64,000 nucleotides of DNA, taken from NCBI GenBank assembly GCA_964036275.1, contig OZ038434.1, positions 31,148,947 through 31,212,946 on the forward strand, written 5' to 3'. Below the pieces are notes generated by a model, which did no database searches, was not told the DNA's origin, and saw nothing but the letters and a program-made list of their open reading frames with translations. The translations under genes and the position numbers were made by a program. This DNA comes from Litoditis marina (lineage: Eukaryota > Nematoda > Chromadorea > Rhabditida > Rhabditidae). Shown in pieces: positions 34,515-45,137 of the stretch. Position 1 is the stretch's first letter. Every line of letters begins with the position of its first letter.

Positions 34515-37211
34515 ATGCACATTGACCTCGATTCGGCACCAGATTACAGTGTGGAGGAGGACCAACACGGGAATATGGTCGGTTTCATGCTGAAGTTTTG
34601 AGCATAGTTTTCAAAATAAGAGCAAAGATCAAACTACAAACACAACGTTTCTGCGCTAGATGTACATTATTGAAAAGCCCACCCTGATAAAACCCTGTAC
34701 TGGTGCATTCGCACTTATGATCCAAAGTCACAGGAATTGATGAATGTTTTTAACTTAAATAACTTTTTTATTGAAATTTGTATTTTCAGGTAAATCGGGA
34801 CAAACTTCTGATTTGGCCCAGTCGGAAGCCACTTCGCCGTTGTGACTTCGAAGCAATTACCGGCAAAGCAGTTGAGGTTGGTTTTGGGGACCATACAAGG
34901 ATGAAGGGGGGGGGGGGGGGGGGGTACTATAATCTTTCTGAATCTATCAGTGTATGAAGCCTAAGTGTTTTCAATGCATTATGTGTCGTTAGAAGGTGGA
35001 AAACCGAAAATCATCTCAGCACCAATTCTCTGAATCATACTCCATTTTGAAATTGCACTCCTATGATGTAACACTAATTAATCAAATTCAACAATAGTCA
35101 CTATGGGAAAATTCGTTTTATAGAACCTTTTTGCACATTCAAGCGCTCTTTGTAACAGGGGAATAAGAATCGAACGAAAAACTGTTACTCTTTTCAGTTA
35201 CAATCACGTAAGTCTATAACCCTATACTGTGTACTTGACCATATCCCGCCGTTTGTTTGGAGTAAGATCCCGTTATAGGATTTGTCACACCGTTGTGGAC
35301 ACCGTACCATCAAATTTGTATGGGACGGGGTTTGGCGAGCGGCCAGTTCGTCTGCGTATCATTGATCTACTCACTCTCTCAACTGCTGGCAAATAATCAA
35401 CGATCAATTGAACCCTCTGCTGTCTTTATGGGAAAAATGGCGACTATACTTCCTGGTCGAAATTTGGGAACTACGGCGGTTCATGTCGAGATGAAATATT
35501 ATATACCGAATTTTGAGATCAAACTAAGCCCCCACTTTTCCAGGGAGACGATTACTCTGTCCTGACGGATTTCAATGACGACAATGACCAAATATTCGAT
35601 ACTTCCGATGATAGTGAGGTTCAGCAAAAAGTTTGTTTATTCACTTTTCTCCCGGAAAGTTGTTGTTTTGTTTCATCTCCAAGTGTTTTGATGGTCTTTC
35701 TCTCCTTCTGCAATAATTGTGAGCATACACTGCGAGAGAGCTGTTTTTTGAACGTTCTCGAAAATTGGGAGAAACTTCTTCGAACTTTTTTGGAGAAATT
35801 GCCGACTATGAAATGTTTTAATGCAGTTTAAAACTGCATTTGAACTCATCAAAATTTACGTTTTCATCCTCTCTACTTTACATTGCAGCATACACCCGAC
35901 GTGGATGATGAGCTCTACATTGGAGCCTCATTTGCCGATGAGGTGCGTATTCATCGTTTACCACCGCAACTGTCGTTATTCATCCAGTTGAAGTCATTTC
36001 ACTTTGTTTGAAGAACTTGAGGGTAATCTAAATGTTTCGCGTGAACCAACATTTTCCGGCCAAATCTATATTTTCACGTTGACCCTTTTCCAGGTTACCT
36101 GGGTAATTGGTGACCTGAAAAAAGGTTAGATTACCCAAAAGCCGAAAAAACGGGTATGTTATAAAAAAGATATATAGCATTCACTATATATTTTGTTCAG
36201 GCCGAGAGGAGAATTGGTCCGGCGGCGTTTGTGCTGTACTACAAAATCCCCAGACCTGAGGAGGTGGGCACCAAGACCTCACTCTTCATGGCCTACCGGA
36301 ATAACGTTGGTCTGGTCAGTTTGAGAGAGAAATCATCTCACATAAGGAAAGGAGTGAGAATGGCTAATTTGTAGTTTGACCTCACTCGAACTAGCTTGTT
36401 AAACGTCAGTACAACGACCTGAGTTTTATAGCGTATAACTTAAATGATTTTCGAAAAAATCGGTCTCCGCATATAGAGCATTGACATTTCTCTACGACAC
36501 GTTTCCCTCATGAAAGAGGTACAATAGTATAAAAATAGTATAAGAACAGTTTCTATAATTCATCTTTCATTTTGAAGTTATGGTTCAGGTCTCCCATTTC
36601 CCGTTGTTGAAGCGAGCCGTGGCGCCAAGTAGAGAAATGGAGGAACGATCGTATTGGAGAGTTGGATACGCAGACAATGCTGGCAGAGAGGTTGGTAGAG
36701 AGAGAGAAAGAGTGAGAGGTAGAGAGAAAAAGGGGGATGAGATGAAGAAGAAATGAGAGAAGGAGAAATAGAGAGAGAGGAGAGGGAGAAGGAGAGACGG
36801 AGAGGCAAACATAGGCATCAAGAGAAAGAGAAAAAGAAAGAGAGAGAGAAAGAAACAGAGAAGAAGAAAGAAAGAGAGAAGAGATCCGCTCCGCTTTAAT
36901 CTGAGTTTCACGAAAAAGTCAAAATTAAAGTTTCTGTTCTCAACTGTTCTGAAAACAGTTGTACTATGAATGTTTAAATAGTTGTTTTATAGACACACTC
37001 CTGTAACTTTTACTATTTAACTTTTCATTTATATTTTACAATTCCCCCTATATATTGAAAGAAACGGTACAAACCCTGTTATTCCCATTGTTTCCAGTTC
37101 ACCTCTCTCTCGGCCCTGATCAAATACTACAAGATCTTCTGCTACTACGACCCGAATTCCGGCAGAATCGAGGCTTTTCCCCTCTGGATGAAGAAAATGG
37201 TCGACGAATAG
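34515..37211 (+). CDS. SH2-like domain protein lacking the FLVR arginine (202 aa)
   Basis: Seven phase-0 exons: 34515-34577, 34790-34876, 35544-35618, 35889-35942, 36201-36314, 36589-36690 and 37098-37211. The start is 8 bp after a TTTTGCAG acceptor. The first 80 residues are acidic and Asp-rich (DFNDDNDQIFDTSDDSE). From residue about 84 the sequence follows an SH2 plan: LYIGASFADEAERRIG (where SH2 has W.HG...R..AE..L), then AFVLYYK at the G-FLVR strand, VSHFPL (about 132-137) in the H-containing strand, and FTSLSALIKYY (about 166-176), a very typical SH2 end. The invariant phosphotyrosine-binding Arg is Tyr106 here, so classical pTyr binding is unlikely. SH2 assignment is by pattern, not search. 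AATAAA at 37272-37277 marks the 3' end. A PH-like gene follows 676 bp downstream. Confidence 0.75.
34906..34924 (+). repeat. Poly-G tract (19 G)
   Basis: Uninterrupted run of 19 G in intron 2 of the SH2-like gene, 29 bp after the donor. Confidence 0.95.
35271..35457 (+). repeat. Dispersed repeat (CCATTTTCCCCATAAAGACAG family), copy 2
   Basis: In intron 2 of the SH2-like gene. Read with 17506-17675 it retains GTGGACACCGTACCATC, ATGGGACGGGGTTTGGCGA, GTCTGCGTATCATTGATCTA and CTTTATGGGAAAAATGGCGA. Confidence 0.8.
36696..36886 (+). repeat. (GA)n-rich purine tract in intron 6
   Basis: Starts five bases after the exon 6 donor of the SH2-like gene and runs about 190 bp, purine on the sense strand. 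Confidence 0.9.
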
Positions 37212-37887
37212 ATATTCGGCAGAGATTTCGAACTCGAAATTTGTTCCTTCGTGAATTTGGTGTTGTAGAACAATAAACATCAGAAAATTGTTGTGCTCGC
37301 ATTTTTTTTGCTGTTCAAATTGTGAAGAATAATCTCAGCCAGGTATTTCTAGAGGGTCACAATGTGAAAATCTCAGTTCCCTAATACGAAATTTAATATT
37401 TTCTGAAAAATTGGTGTTATTTATTTGCTAGGTTCCAAAATTGATGCAACCTCGAAACATTCATTTAATGTTCCAATTTCGTACTGTGGAAGACTCGATA
37501 GAAACGATATCGACTGTACAGTGCCGCATTCCCACTGAGACGATGAATACTTCAGCCATTTTTCATCATTTTAACTTTGAACTTGTTCAGAAAACTGCAA
37601 ATCGCTGCTAGCGGTTGTGCACTTTCGGGAGAACCACGTAATTTAAAATGTATTCATCTTACTTATGTGTGCATGGCACGATATGGCAATGAATCTCAGT
37701 GCGAATGAAGCGAATCCGATCTTTTCGTGGGTCAGATCATGTTGTCAGTCATTCTCTTTTTCTAAAGCAAGAAACCTGCGAATCTCATCCTGTTTTCCCG
37801 ATTCACGTGTTTCATCGACACGTTCAAAAACCCGTCTAGTCACGTGTGAATCCGTCCGAAACTCTTCATTTCTATTTCTACTCACAG
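37212..37887 (+). other. Intergenic spacer between the SH2-like and PH-like genes
   Basis: Contains the poly(A) signal at 37272 and ordinary AT-rich sequence, including one ATTCCCACTGAGAC motif (about 37529). It ends in a TCTACTCACAG acceptor directly before the next ATG. The spacing is larger than a typical nematode operon gap. Confidence 0.6.
37272..37277 (+). promoter_or_regulatory. Poly(A) signal AATAAA of the SH2-like gene
   Basis: AATAAA about 60 nt past the stop codon, followed by a T-rich stretch. Confidence 0.7.
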
Positions 37888-40800
37888 ATGAGGTGGTCAA
37901 AATTCCGCGATACTAACACAGAACTCGGCGACAAGGTATGTTGATACATTGAGAATTCTCTATTAATTTAAATTGATTAAAGAAATTATCTGTGTTTAAC
38001 AGGAGGATTTTTCTCATACGTCACTCGAAATATAAAAATTACTTGAAAATAACAAAAACGTTCTACTTACATCCATATTTTCTTTCGAATTTGATGTTTT
38101 CGTCTGTTTTTCGGCTCTCAACTTTGCTTTTGACATTTATGTGTTCAGTTTTTCTAGCTTTGTGCTCCACTTATCTCATTTCAACTCGATCTGTCAGTTG
38201 TGTAGTGGTTTTTTACAGGACGCAATCTGTCATTTCCAAGAAACTGTGAAATCGGGAAAAGTCGAGAAAAAGGTGGGCTTCCGTAAATTCGAAGAACGTT
38301 CCGCCATACTGTTTCCCAACGGAGAACTACTCGTGTTCAAGTCAGTATTGTTTGATTTCTACAACTTGTAGTTCGTAGTCTGTGATTTCTGAATTCTGTC
38401 TGGATGTCAAAGTATTTTTGGAGAAATCCAAACATTTCAAATGTGTAGGTCAAAATTTAAAGGGTAGGTCACACGATTGAGCTGCGAAATTTCATCAAAT
38501 TCTTACTATCAAACCCTCCTGGATAATCGTACCACCAACTTCAGTAGCGCATTTTCGCGTTGTTGATCTACACTCTCATCTAAGGCCGAATTCAAGTAAA
38601 TTCCGATCTATCGATCCCAACCTCCGTCTTCTAACACATACACTGTTTCCCGGTTCTCACGTTGAAATAGAAAAATATAGTCGTCGCCAACGGGAAGGCA
38701 GGAGGATACTGTATATCTTACTTTACTCTGTGTACGCCCGCATGTCTTTGATTCCGAAGCTTGCTGGTTCAGTTCTCTAATAGCGCAGTGCACAAAGCGA
38801 GACACGCAGATTGGAATCAAACGGCCGGGATGTTCTAGCATACGTTCGTTGGTCGATTAATGTGGTCGTTTTCTGTCTCTGTTGGAGAAGTGAACAATAT
38901 ATTCTTATTGCAGAGACAGTCACACGGGCAGAAGATACCCGCTGGGCGATCTGATCACTTTTCGCTACGAAAGATACAAGGACAATGCTTTCATTTTTGA
39001 ACTCGGGGTCAAGGATAAGAAAAAGGTTAGAGTTATAAAACACGTTAAATTTATCAAACGGTCGCATTTACAATTTCTTTCATAGTGCTCATTCTCGTAA
39101 GAGTTGAAATATGTCAAAAAAGCGGCCGTTGATTCTTCATCAGCACATGAGAGAGTGCATAGATCAAAGATACGCAGACAGGCTGGTCGTTGGTGAAACC
39201 CCGCCCCTACCTAATTGACTGTACGCTATCCGTAACGGTTTGACGAATTCTACACTGTAATGCGTATGGAACCTGCCTCGTCTCCAGTCAAAAACCGACA
39301 AATATAACGCGTAATGAGCTCAAACTACAACTTGATCAAACTACAACTTAGATTTGGAAATTTAACTTAAAAAAAAATCTATAAAATTGCTCTCTATTTC
39401 CAGATAACCCTTCGCTTGGGCGCGGACTGGGCCGAAGAAATTGTCAAGTGTGTTACGTTAACGTAATAACTTACTCAAATAATTAAAAAATTCGCACCAT
39501 AAAATAAAAGTTCCGGAACATTGGAAAACGGAAGATTGACTCAAAAACTGAAGTTTGGAAGTTCGACTGTCGGAACTCAACTTCGACGTTCGCCCTTTAT
39601 AAATGATCGATTCCAATAAAGTTTGAACACAAAGGTCATATTTTCTTCAGTTTGTCGTCCTTTAAAGAAGGACGATTATGTGGTCCAATCGCAACGGTTC
39701 AGTCCTTTAAACTGCAAAACGTTTTTCAATTGCAGTTTGAAGGACCGTTATCACGGAATTGGTCCACATAATCGTCCTTCTTTAACTTCTCAATTTCAGG
39801 TTCCAAGTAGATTTGACGTTTGGCCACACGACGCACCCGTGGCCGTTCATTACCCCTGTTGAAACCACTACTTCCTTCGATGCAGCACAGAGAACGTTGG
39901 TTTTTGATCTATTTATGTTTCAACTTTGATCTCTGTTCTTTAATTCTTATTTGAACAATTGGTGACTCTACGTTGTATCACCCAGTAAAACCTCAAATTG
40001 TGAGAGTTGCCAAGTTCCCAAAATATGTGTCTCAGTTGGGTCTATAATTCAGGTTCAGGGTACTTATTGTTGGGGTAAAATGTTAAGTAAATGAATTAGA
40101 AGGTAAAAACAAGTTCTCAACCAGAATCAGTGAATACCAATCAATGTAGGTCGCTCTTTTCAAAGCAGGCCTACACGATGTTCCAATTATTCCCACTGAG
40201 ACTTGGCAGCGTGCCAATGATTATCCCAGTCAGTTTTTCACCACCTTTTAGTTTTTCAAACAAATGCAAAGTTCTGTGAGCGATTGTTCAGTTTGGTGAG
40301 AACACGTAAACGAAAAACGTCTTCTTAGTACTCATGTTTTCTCTGAGAAATAGGCATCTAAAAATCTTGGCACCATGCCAATGAGTCTCAGTGGGCATGA
40401 AACGAACTATACCCTCTCTCGCTGTTTTTGTAGTTTGATCGCGTTGCTTTCGGCTGAAGATAGGGGAAAATTGGAGTATCGCCCCCCACTTTAGTTGGGT
40501 CCCCCCCGTAGCACTTCAACCCCCCACCCAAGCTAAAACCTGAAAATCTAGGAGAGGGGGGGGAGGGGTCAAAATTCAACTTCGACATTTACTATTTACC
40601 CCCCACTTGGGTCGGCGGGGGGTAGAACTTCAATGGTGGGGGTCAAACTTCAACGAGTGGGGGGCTGAACTTCAATACCGGAAATGTTCACTTCTTACCC
40701 CCCACCCTCAAACTTTTGTATTGCAGGTGATAAATTGAATTATAACCCCCCGGTGGGGTGGGTCAAACTACAATTCCCCAAACGCAATACAAATTCAGAA

Positions 40801-41008
40801 AGGTGGGGGGTAAAAAGTCAATGTTCCCGAAGATAGTCAATAACGGCATGTGAGACCAAACTACAAATGTGATGTCTTCACTTCCACTGATCAATATTTT
40901 CGATCGATATCTCCTTTCAGACCCTCAGACGAGACCCAGCAGCGTACTCTTCGTTCATTTTCCCCGCGAGACGTGGCCTACATTGAAAAAGTCATTCGAA
41001 CCACTTGA
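37888..41008 (+). CDS. PH-like domain protein (169 aa)
   Basis: Six phased exons: 37888-37935, 38219-38340, 38914-39025, 39404-39447, 39800-39895 and 40921-41008. The ATG abuts a CTCACAG acceptor. Residues about 28-110 follow a pleckstrin-homology pattern: SGKVEKKVGF..FEERSAILFPNGELLVFK (first strands, with a basic K-rich loop), a G-x-P-L-G-D-L turn, FELGVKDKKKITLRL, and a final helix with the usual Trp (GADWAEEIVKF, Trp103). The C-terminal 60 residues are Thr/Ser/Pro-rich. PH-like domains bind phosphoinositides or proteins; the ligand here is unknown. The AATAAA at 41016-41021 begins only 8 nt after the stop. Its position next to the SH2-like gene could reflect a shared signalling role, which is speculation. 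Confidence 0.7.
38676..38800 (+). mobile_element. tRNA-like TIR element (family S), copy 6, truncated
   Basis: Starts TATAGTCGTCGCCAACGGGA and keeps the head block. It stops within the A-box (TAATAGCGCAGTG), with the B-box half missing. Intron 2 of the PH-like gene. Confidence 0.75.
39130..39265 (+). repeat. Dispersed repeat (CCATTTTCCCCATAAAGACAG family), diverged copy 3
   Basis: Retains GAGTGCATAGATCAAAGATA, CGCAGACAGGCTGGTCG, GAAACCCCGCCC and GGTTTGACGAATTCTA in the order and orientation of copy 1. Confidence 0.55.
39659..39784. mobile_element. Hairpin MITE (GGACGATTATGTGG family), copy 3
   Basis: CTTTAAAGAAGGACGATTAT to ATAATCGTCCTTCTTTAA, with perfect outer arms of more than 20 bp. It ends only about 15 bp before the exon 5 acceptor of the PH-like gene. 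Confidence 0.9.
40464..40828. mobile_element. hAT-like MITE rich in C/G runs (family Q), copy 1
   Basis: Element of 365 bp with ends GGGAAAATTG / CAATGTTCCC and a perfect 8-bp target duplication GAAGATAG (40456-40463 and 40829-40836). Inside are about twelve runs of five or more C or G (CCCCCCACTTTAG, GGTGGGGGGT and similar), partly arranged as inverted repeats. No coding capacity. Intron 5 of the PH-like gene. Confidence 0.9.
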
Positions 41009-41015
41009 TAAAATC

Positions 41016-41021
41016 AATAAA
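41016..41021 (+). promoter_or_regulatory. Poly(A) signal AATAAA of the PH-like gene
   Basis: AATAAA lies in TCAATAAATCG, 8 nt after the stop codon. Confidence 0.6.
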
Positions 41022-41502
41022 TCGATAAAAATCTTGTTTTGAATACTTTTTTCAAATCGTTCTATATGTGTTGTGGTGGAATGAGGCAGTGGAACAAGTG
41101 TTAGTTCTTGTCATTTCCATGTGAAGTTCAACCGTATGAACTTCGAAACTTAGTTCGCTAGTTCCATTCTTTTTCTAATTTGGAGAGCTTCAATGTTTTT
41201 GTATCCGATTTGGGATTTTTATAATTTCTATTTGAAGCAATCGTCGCAATTTGATGTAACAACACCAGAAAGTGCAATGAACTGTGACCTTTGACCTTTC
41301 ACCTTTGAGTTCTGTTTGTGACTGCGGACCATCGTATATTTTGTGATAACACGTCAGAAAACAAAACTCTATTCGAAATATTAGTAAAGTACATCATATT
41401 CATTCGCGCACTCTGGTCACTCGAGAGAGGTCAGCTGCCCATCCGCTCTCGATATATATTCGAACACATTCTTTTCATTTTATTTTTGTTAGTCTTTAAC
41501 TT

Positions 41503-42417
41503 ATGGTAACTCCAAAACAACCTTCTCGTAAACGTTGCCTGGTTGGTTCACCGGAATTTGCGATGGATCTTACTGGTTTTTCTTCGGAGCATGTTTCTAA
41601 TCCGGAAATTATGCTCAAAAACTTGGAAAATCAGCTCATGTCTCTTCCACCTTCCGATGATCCTGCCATTCAATCTGCTTATTGGACTATGTATACATGC
41701 TATTGTACACTTTCTGCTTTGTTCAAAAATGAATCAACACAAAAACCTGTTGTTGATCATGATGAAAGAGACAGGGAATGTACTTTGGTCGCTATTGGTA
41801 TTCCTGAGAGTAGTGCAGCCAAACCATCTCAACGCAATCGAGATGACTTCAATCAATGTATTGATCTTCTTGACCAAGCTGGTATTGAAAGTCCCTTGAT
41901 TGGTTGTTGCCGTTTGGGAAAGCCGAAAGTCTCTGATGGTCAAAACAACCGTCAGGATTCTCGTCTTCTCAAAATGTGGTTTCGTTACAATAGTCACAGA
42001 AATTTTGCCCTCTCGTCTCTCAACGCGCTGCGTAGGTCAGACCAAAATATTAAGTTCAAATTTCGCAAATCTCTGAGTGACGAGGAAAGGGAGAAACATC
42101 GCCAGTTGACTGCGGAATGTAAGGCCAAGAAAGAAGCTGCCTTCGCACAGAAACAGCCTGACGATTATGTCGTTTATGCTGAAAAGGTTATGCTAACTTC
42201 TGAAATAGCAGCCTATCGTATACAGAATCCCCCGAATTGGAGAGCTAAGCCGACTGGTGGCAATGCAGCAACCATGGGAAATGTACGTGTATTCAACTCT
42301 CAGTTTCGCTTCAACCCGGCAAACTTTCCGTGTTTGAAAAATATTCCGAGTGTACAGTCAGCTAGCGATGTTTCAAACAATGTACAGTCTCAAATGGTTG
42401 TCGACCAGGGAAACTAG
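41503..42417 (+). CDS. Retrotransposon ORF1 protein (304 aa), RNA-binding type
   Basis: Intact 304-codon frame from ATG 41503 to TAG 42415-42417. The middle (about residues 91-215) resembles the RRM-plus-C-terminal-domain layout of LINE ORF1 proteins: a strand TLVAIGIPES, a helix with DQAGIESPLIGCCRLGKPK, LKMWFRYNSHRNFALSSLNA, and a basic SDEEREKHRQLTAECKAKK helix. Such proteins bind element RNA as a nucleoprotein chaperone. No CCHC zinc knuckle is seen. The last two sense codons form the slippery site GGGAAAC before a double TAG (42415-42420). A polymerase II or internal promoter presumably lies in 41270-41502, but no motif is identified. Confidence 0.8.
   Translation: MVTPKQPSRKRCLVGSPEFAMDLTGFSSEHVSNPEIMLKNLENQLMSLPPSDDPAIQSAYWTMYTCYCTLSALFKNESTQKPVVDHDERDRECTLVAIGIPESSAAKPSQRNRDDFNQCIDLLDQAGIESPLIGCCRLGKPKVSDGQNNRQDSRLLKMWFRYNSHRNFALSSLNALRRSDQNIKFKFRKSLSDEEREKHRQLTAECKAKKEAAFAQKQPDDYVVYAEKVMLTSEIAAYRIQNPPNWRAKPTGGNAATMGNVRVFNSQFRFNPANFPCLKNIPSVQSASDVSNNVQSQMVVDQGN
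42408..42414 (+). promoter_or_regulatory. Candidate -1 ribosomal frameshift site (GGGAAAC)
   Basis: In the ORF1 frame the sequence reads CAG GGA AAC TAG, i.e. the canonical X XXY YYZ slippery heptamer in the correct phase, one codon before the stop. A -1 slip enters the ORF2 frame, which is open from 42366 to 45137. Downstream, GCAGAG (42433-42438) can pair with CTCTGC (42457-42462). That spacing of 18 nt is longer than usual for a stimulatory structure. Confidence 0.6.
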
Positions 42418-45137
42418 TAGGCTCCCCGTACAGCAGAGTAAATTCCAATTTTCATTCTCTGCCTAGTAAAGTAACTTTTGACTTAATTTCTGTTTCTTTT
42501 TGTAATGCTCGTTCCATATGTAATTCCTCTCCAGAACTTTCTATGAACAATGTTGACTTTCTTCTGCTCTGTGAAACCTGGTTGACCAAATCAATTCCTG
42601 ACTCTCTCTTTGTTGGTGGAACACCTTTCTCAATTTTGCGTAAAGATCGCGGTAAAAAAGGTGGGGGAGTTTGCGCCATTTTTCAAACTAAATACAATGT
42701 TCAAGTAAACAACATTTCATACGTAGGAAAGTTCGATTGCTTATCTTTTGATTTGAGTTTGCCTGACACCAACCTACGGTTTATTGTTGTATACTTGCCA
42801 CCCAATAGTGCAGCGAGCGATGTGGACAATCTTTGTGAACTTCTTTCTGATCTTGTTACGGTTTCTTATCCGACTATAATGTGTGGTGATTTCAACATCG
42901 ACTGGAATACTGAACTTTCATCTCCTCCTATGGGTACTAGAATGGGTGTTTTATGTGATATTCTTGGTTTGAAACAGTTTGCATTGCAAAGTACGATGCT
43001 CAGTGGCAGAAATATTGATTGGGTGCTATCAAATTCACATTGCGGCATGATTTCTTCTCTCAACTACGGGTGTCACCTCTTTCGCTCTGACCATTCATCT
43101 ATTTCGTTCAAACTACAAGTGGCAAAGACAACTAGCGCGTCCATCCCTTTCCCTGTTTTCTCCAAGTATAATAGCAAACTGTTTGATGAATTGGTCTCAA
43201 ATGTAAACTGGTGTAAATTGTTTGAAACATTTGATTCAATCGATGATCTTGTACAAAAGCTAAATTCGGTCATTCATTCTATTTTTGCATTCACAGTGCC
43301 AGTTGTTGTTAAATCTAGTTCGTTCGACAAATACCCTGAATATATAAGGAAATTGTTTCGTCATCGCAATAAAATGTTCTCTAAGTGTCATTTGGGTGTA
43401 TCCTTGCGGAATTTGTACGATAAAGCGTGTGTTGACTTGCAAAATAAAACTAAGAAATATGATATGGCCCAACAAAAAGTCCATTTTCGAACCAAAAATC
43501 ATAAGGACCTTTTCTCCTATATTGGCGCAAGGACTAGACCACCCAAAACTGTTCCGAGTTTGGTGATTGATGTAAACGGCGACAAGCACAGTGGGCTACC
43601 TTCAATAGTGGATGCGTTTGCAAATTTTTATTGTTCTGTGTTTGTTGATGACAACGGGGTCCAGCCACAAACTACAAATCTTGACTCCAAACTTTCATCG
43701 GATACTGTCATTTTTATGCCCCATATAGTGGAAAAGATGCTGAGAAAATTGAAGTCCTCCTCAACCATTTGTTCTGATGGTATACCCCAAGTAATACTCA
43801 AGAAGTCAGCCAAAACATTATCAGTGCCTTTCTCCTATATTTTCAATCTTTCATTCAAATATGGTTATTTTCCTTCAATCTACAAAGTGTGCTTTGTTGT
43901 TCCAATACATAAACCAGGCAAACCATCTCAGAATATTTCATCATATCGGCCTATTTATCTCTCCTGTGGTGCTTCTAAAACATTTGAAAGATTGATTAAG
44001 TCCATACTTGTCCCGTATCTGAACCGCTACAAAATTATTCCTGATTATCAGTTTGGTTTCCGTGAAAACAGCTCGGTCACGCACAATTTGTTGTCTTGTC
44101 ATGAAATTTGGAGTAAAGCTCTTGCCGCGAAAAAATGTGTTGACGTTATATATTTCGATTTCAGTAAAGCTTTTGACACTGTTAGCATTCCCAAGCTCAT
44201 TTATAAACTACAATCGATCGGTATTCAAAACCCACTTCTCAGTTGGTTTACATGTTTTTTGACTGATCGAACGTTTTGTGTACGAATTAATGATGTTTGT
44301 TCTTCTATGAGATCTGTTAAATCTGGTGTTCCTCAAGGGTCTGTACTCGGACCTCTTCTCTTCTCGATATTTATTAATGATGTTCATTTGTCTCTTCCTC
44401 TTACCCCAGATGTACACATTAGAGCGTTTGCAGACGATATAAAATTATTTGTTGTTTTTGAGAAAGGTAATGTAAAGTCCAGAGTACATTTTCAAAAAGT
44501 TATTGATCATTTCTGTGCGTGGGTGAAGAGCTGGCAATTGACTTTGGCGGTAGACAAATGCAATGTTGTACATCTGGGTAGAAATAATCCTTTCTCTCCA
44601 TATTTTATCGGTTCTGATTTGATAAATGTTGTTTCAGAGTGCAGGGATTTGGGGGTGACCGTTTCTAATACTCTTGTGAACAGGGGAAACATTGAAATTC
44701 GTTATAAAAAGGGAATGACTCAACTTGCCATTCTTCTGCGCACCATTACTGTAAAGGATGTCAAAATTCTTGTACGTTGCTATCAAACCTATGTTCTCCC
44801 GATTCTTGAGTTTGGATCACAAGTTTGGAGTCCTTTTCTGGTTTTGGAATCAAAGAAAATTGAGAAAGTTCAAGAATTTTTCACCAGAGCGGTCTATTAC
44901 AGGTGTTTTCCCAAAGCTGACTATCCCATGAGTCTGCCTTCCTATCAAAATAGGTGCAAAGAGTTGGGAATGAAAAGTTTAGCATTCAGAAGAGTTATTC
45001 TAGATCTTGTGCTTGCTTTCAAAATTATCAAGGGCGAGTGTATTCTGAGGTTCACTTCTTTTTATCGCCATCGATTACACAATGGTAGAAGAGGTAGTCA
45101 CTGTTTCTATGTTGAAAATACCAAAGTTAATTGTTAA
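42415..45137 (+). CDS. Retrotransposon ORF2: APE-type endonuclease and reverse transcriptase
   Basis: The frame is open from 42366 and the first ATG is at 42543 (864 codons from there). The conserved endonuclease start (CNARSI, 42501-42518) lies upstream of that ATG, so translation probably enters from ORF1. Counted from the ATG, the endonuclease spans about 1-190 with ETW (11-13), GDFNIDW (about 115) and SDHSS (about 182). The reverse transcriptase spans about 400-680 with SGVPQGSVLGPLLFS (about 593) and the catalytic FADD (about 629-632), a variant of YADD. It would nick target DNA and prime reverse transcription in the nucleus. The frame terminates early: the expected C-terminal tail continues in another frame (see 45098-45297). 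No internal stop is present, so the copy is recent. Confidence 0.93.
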
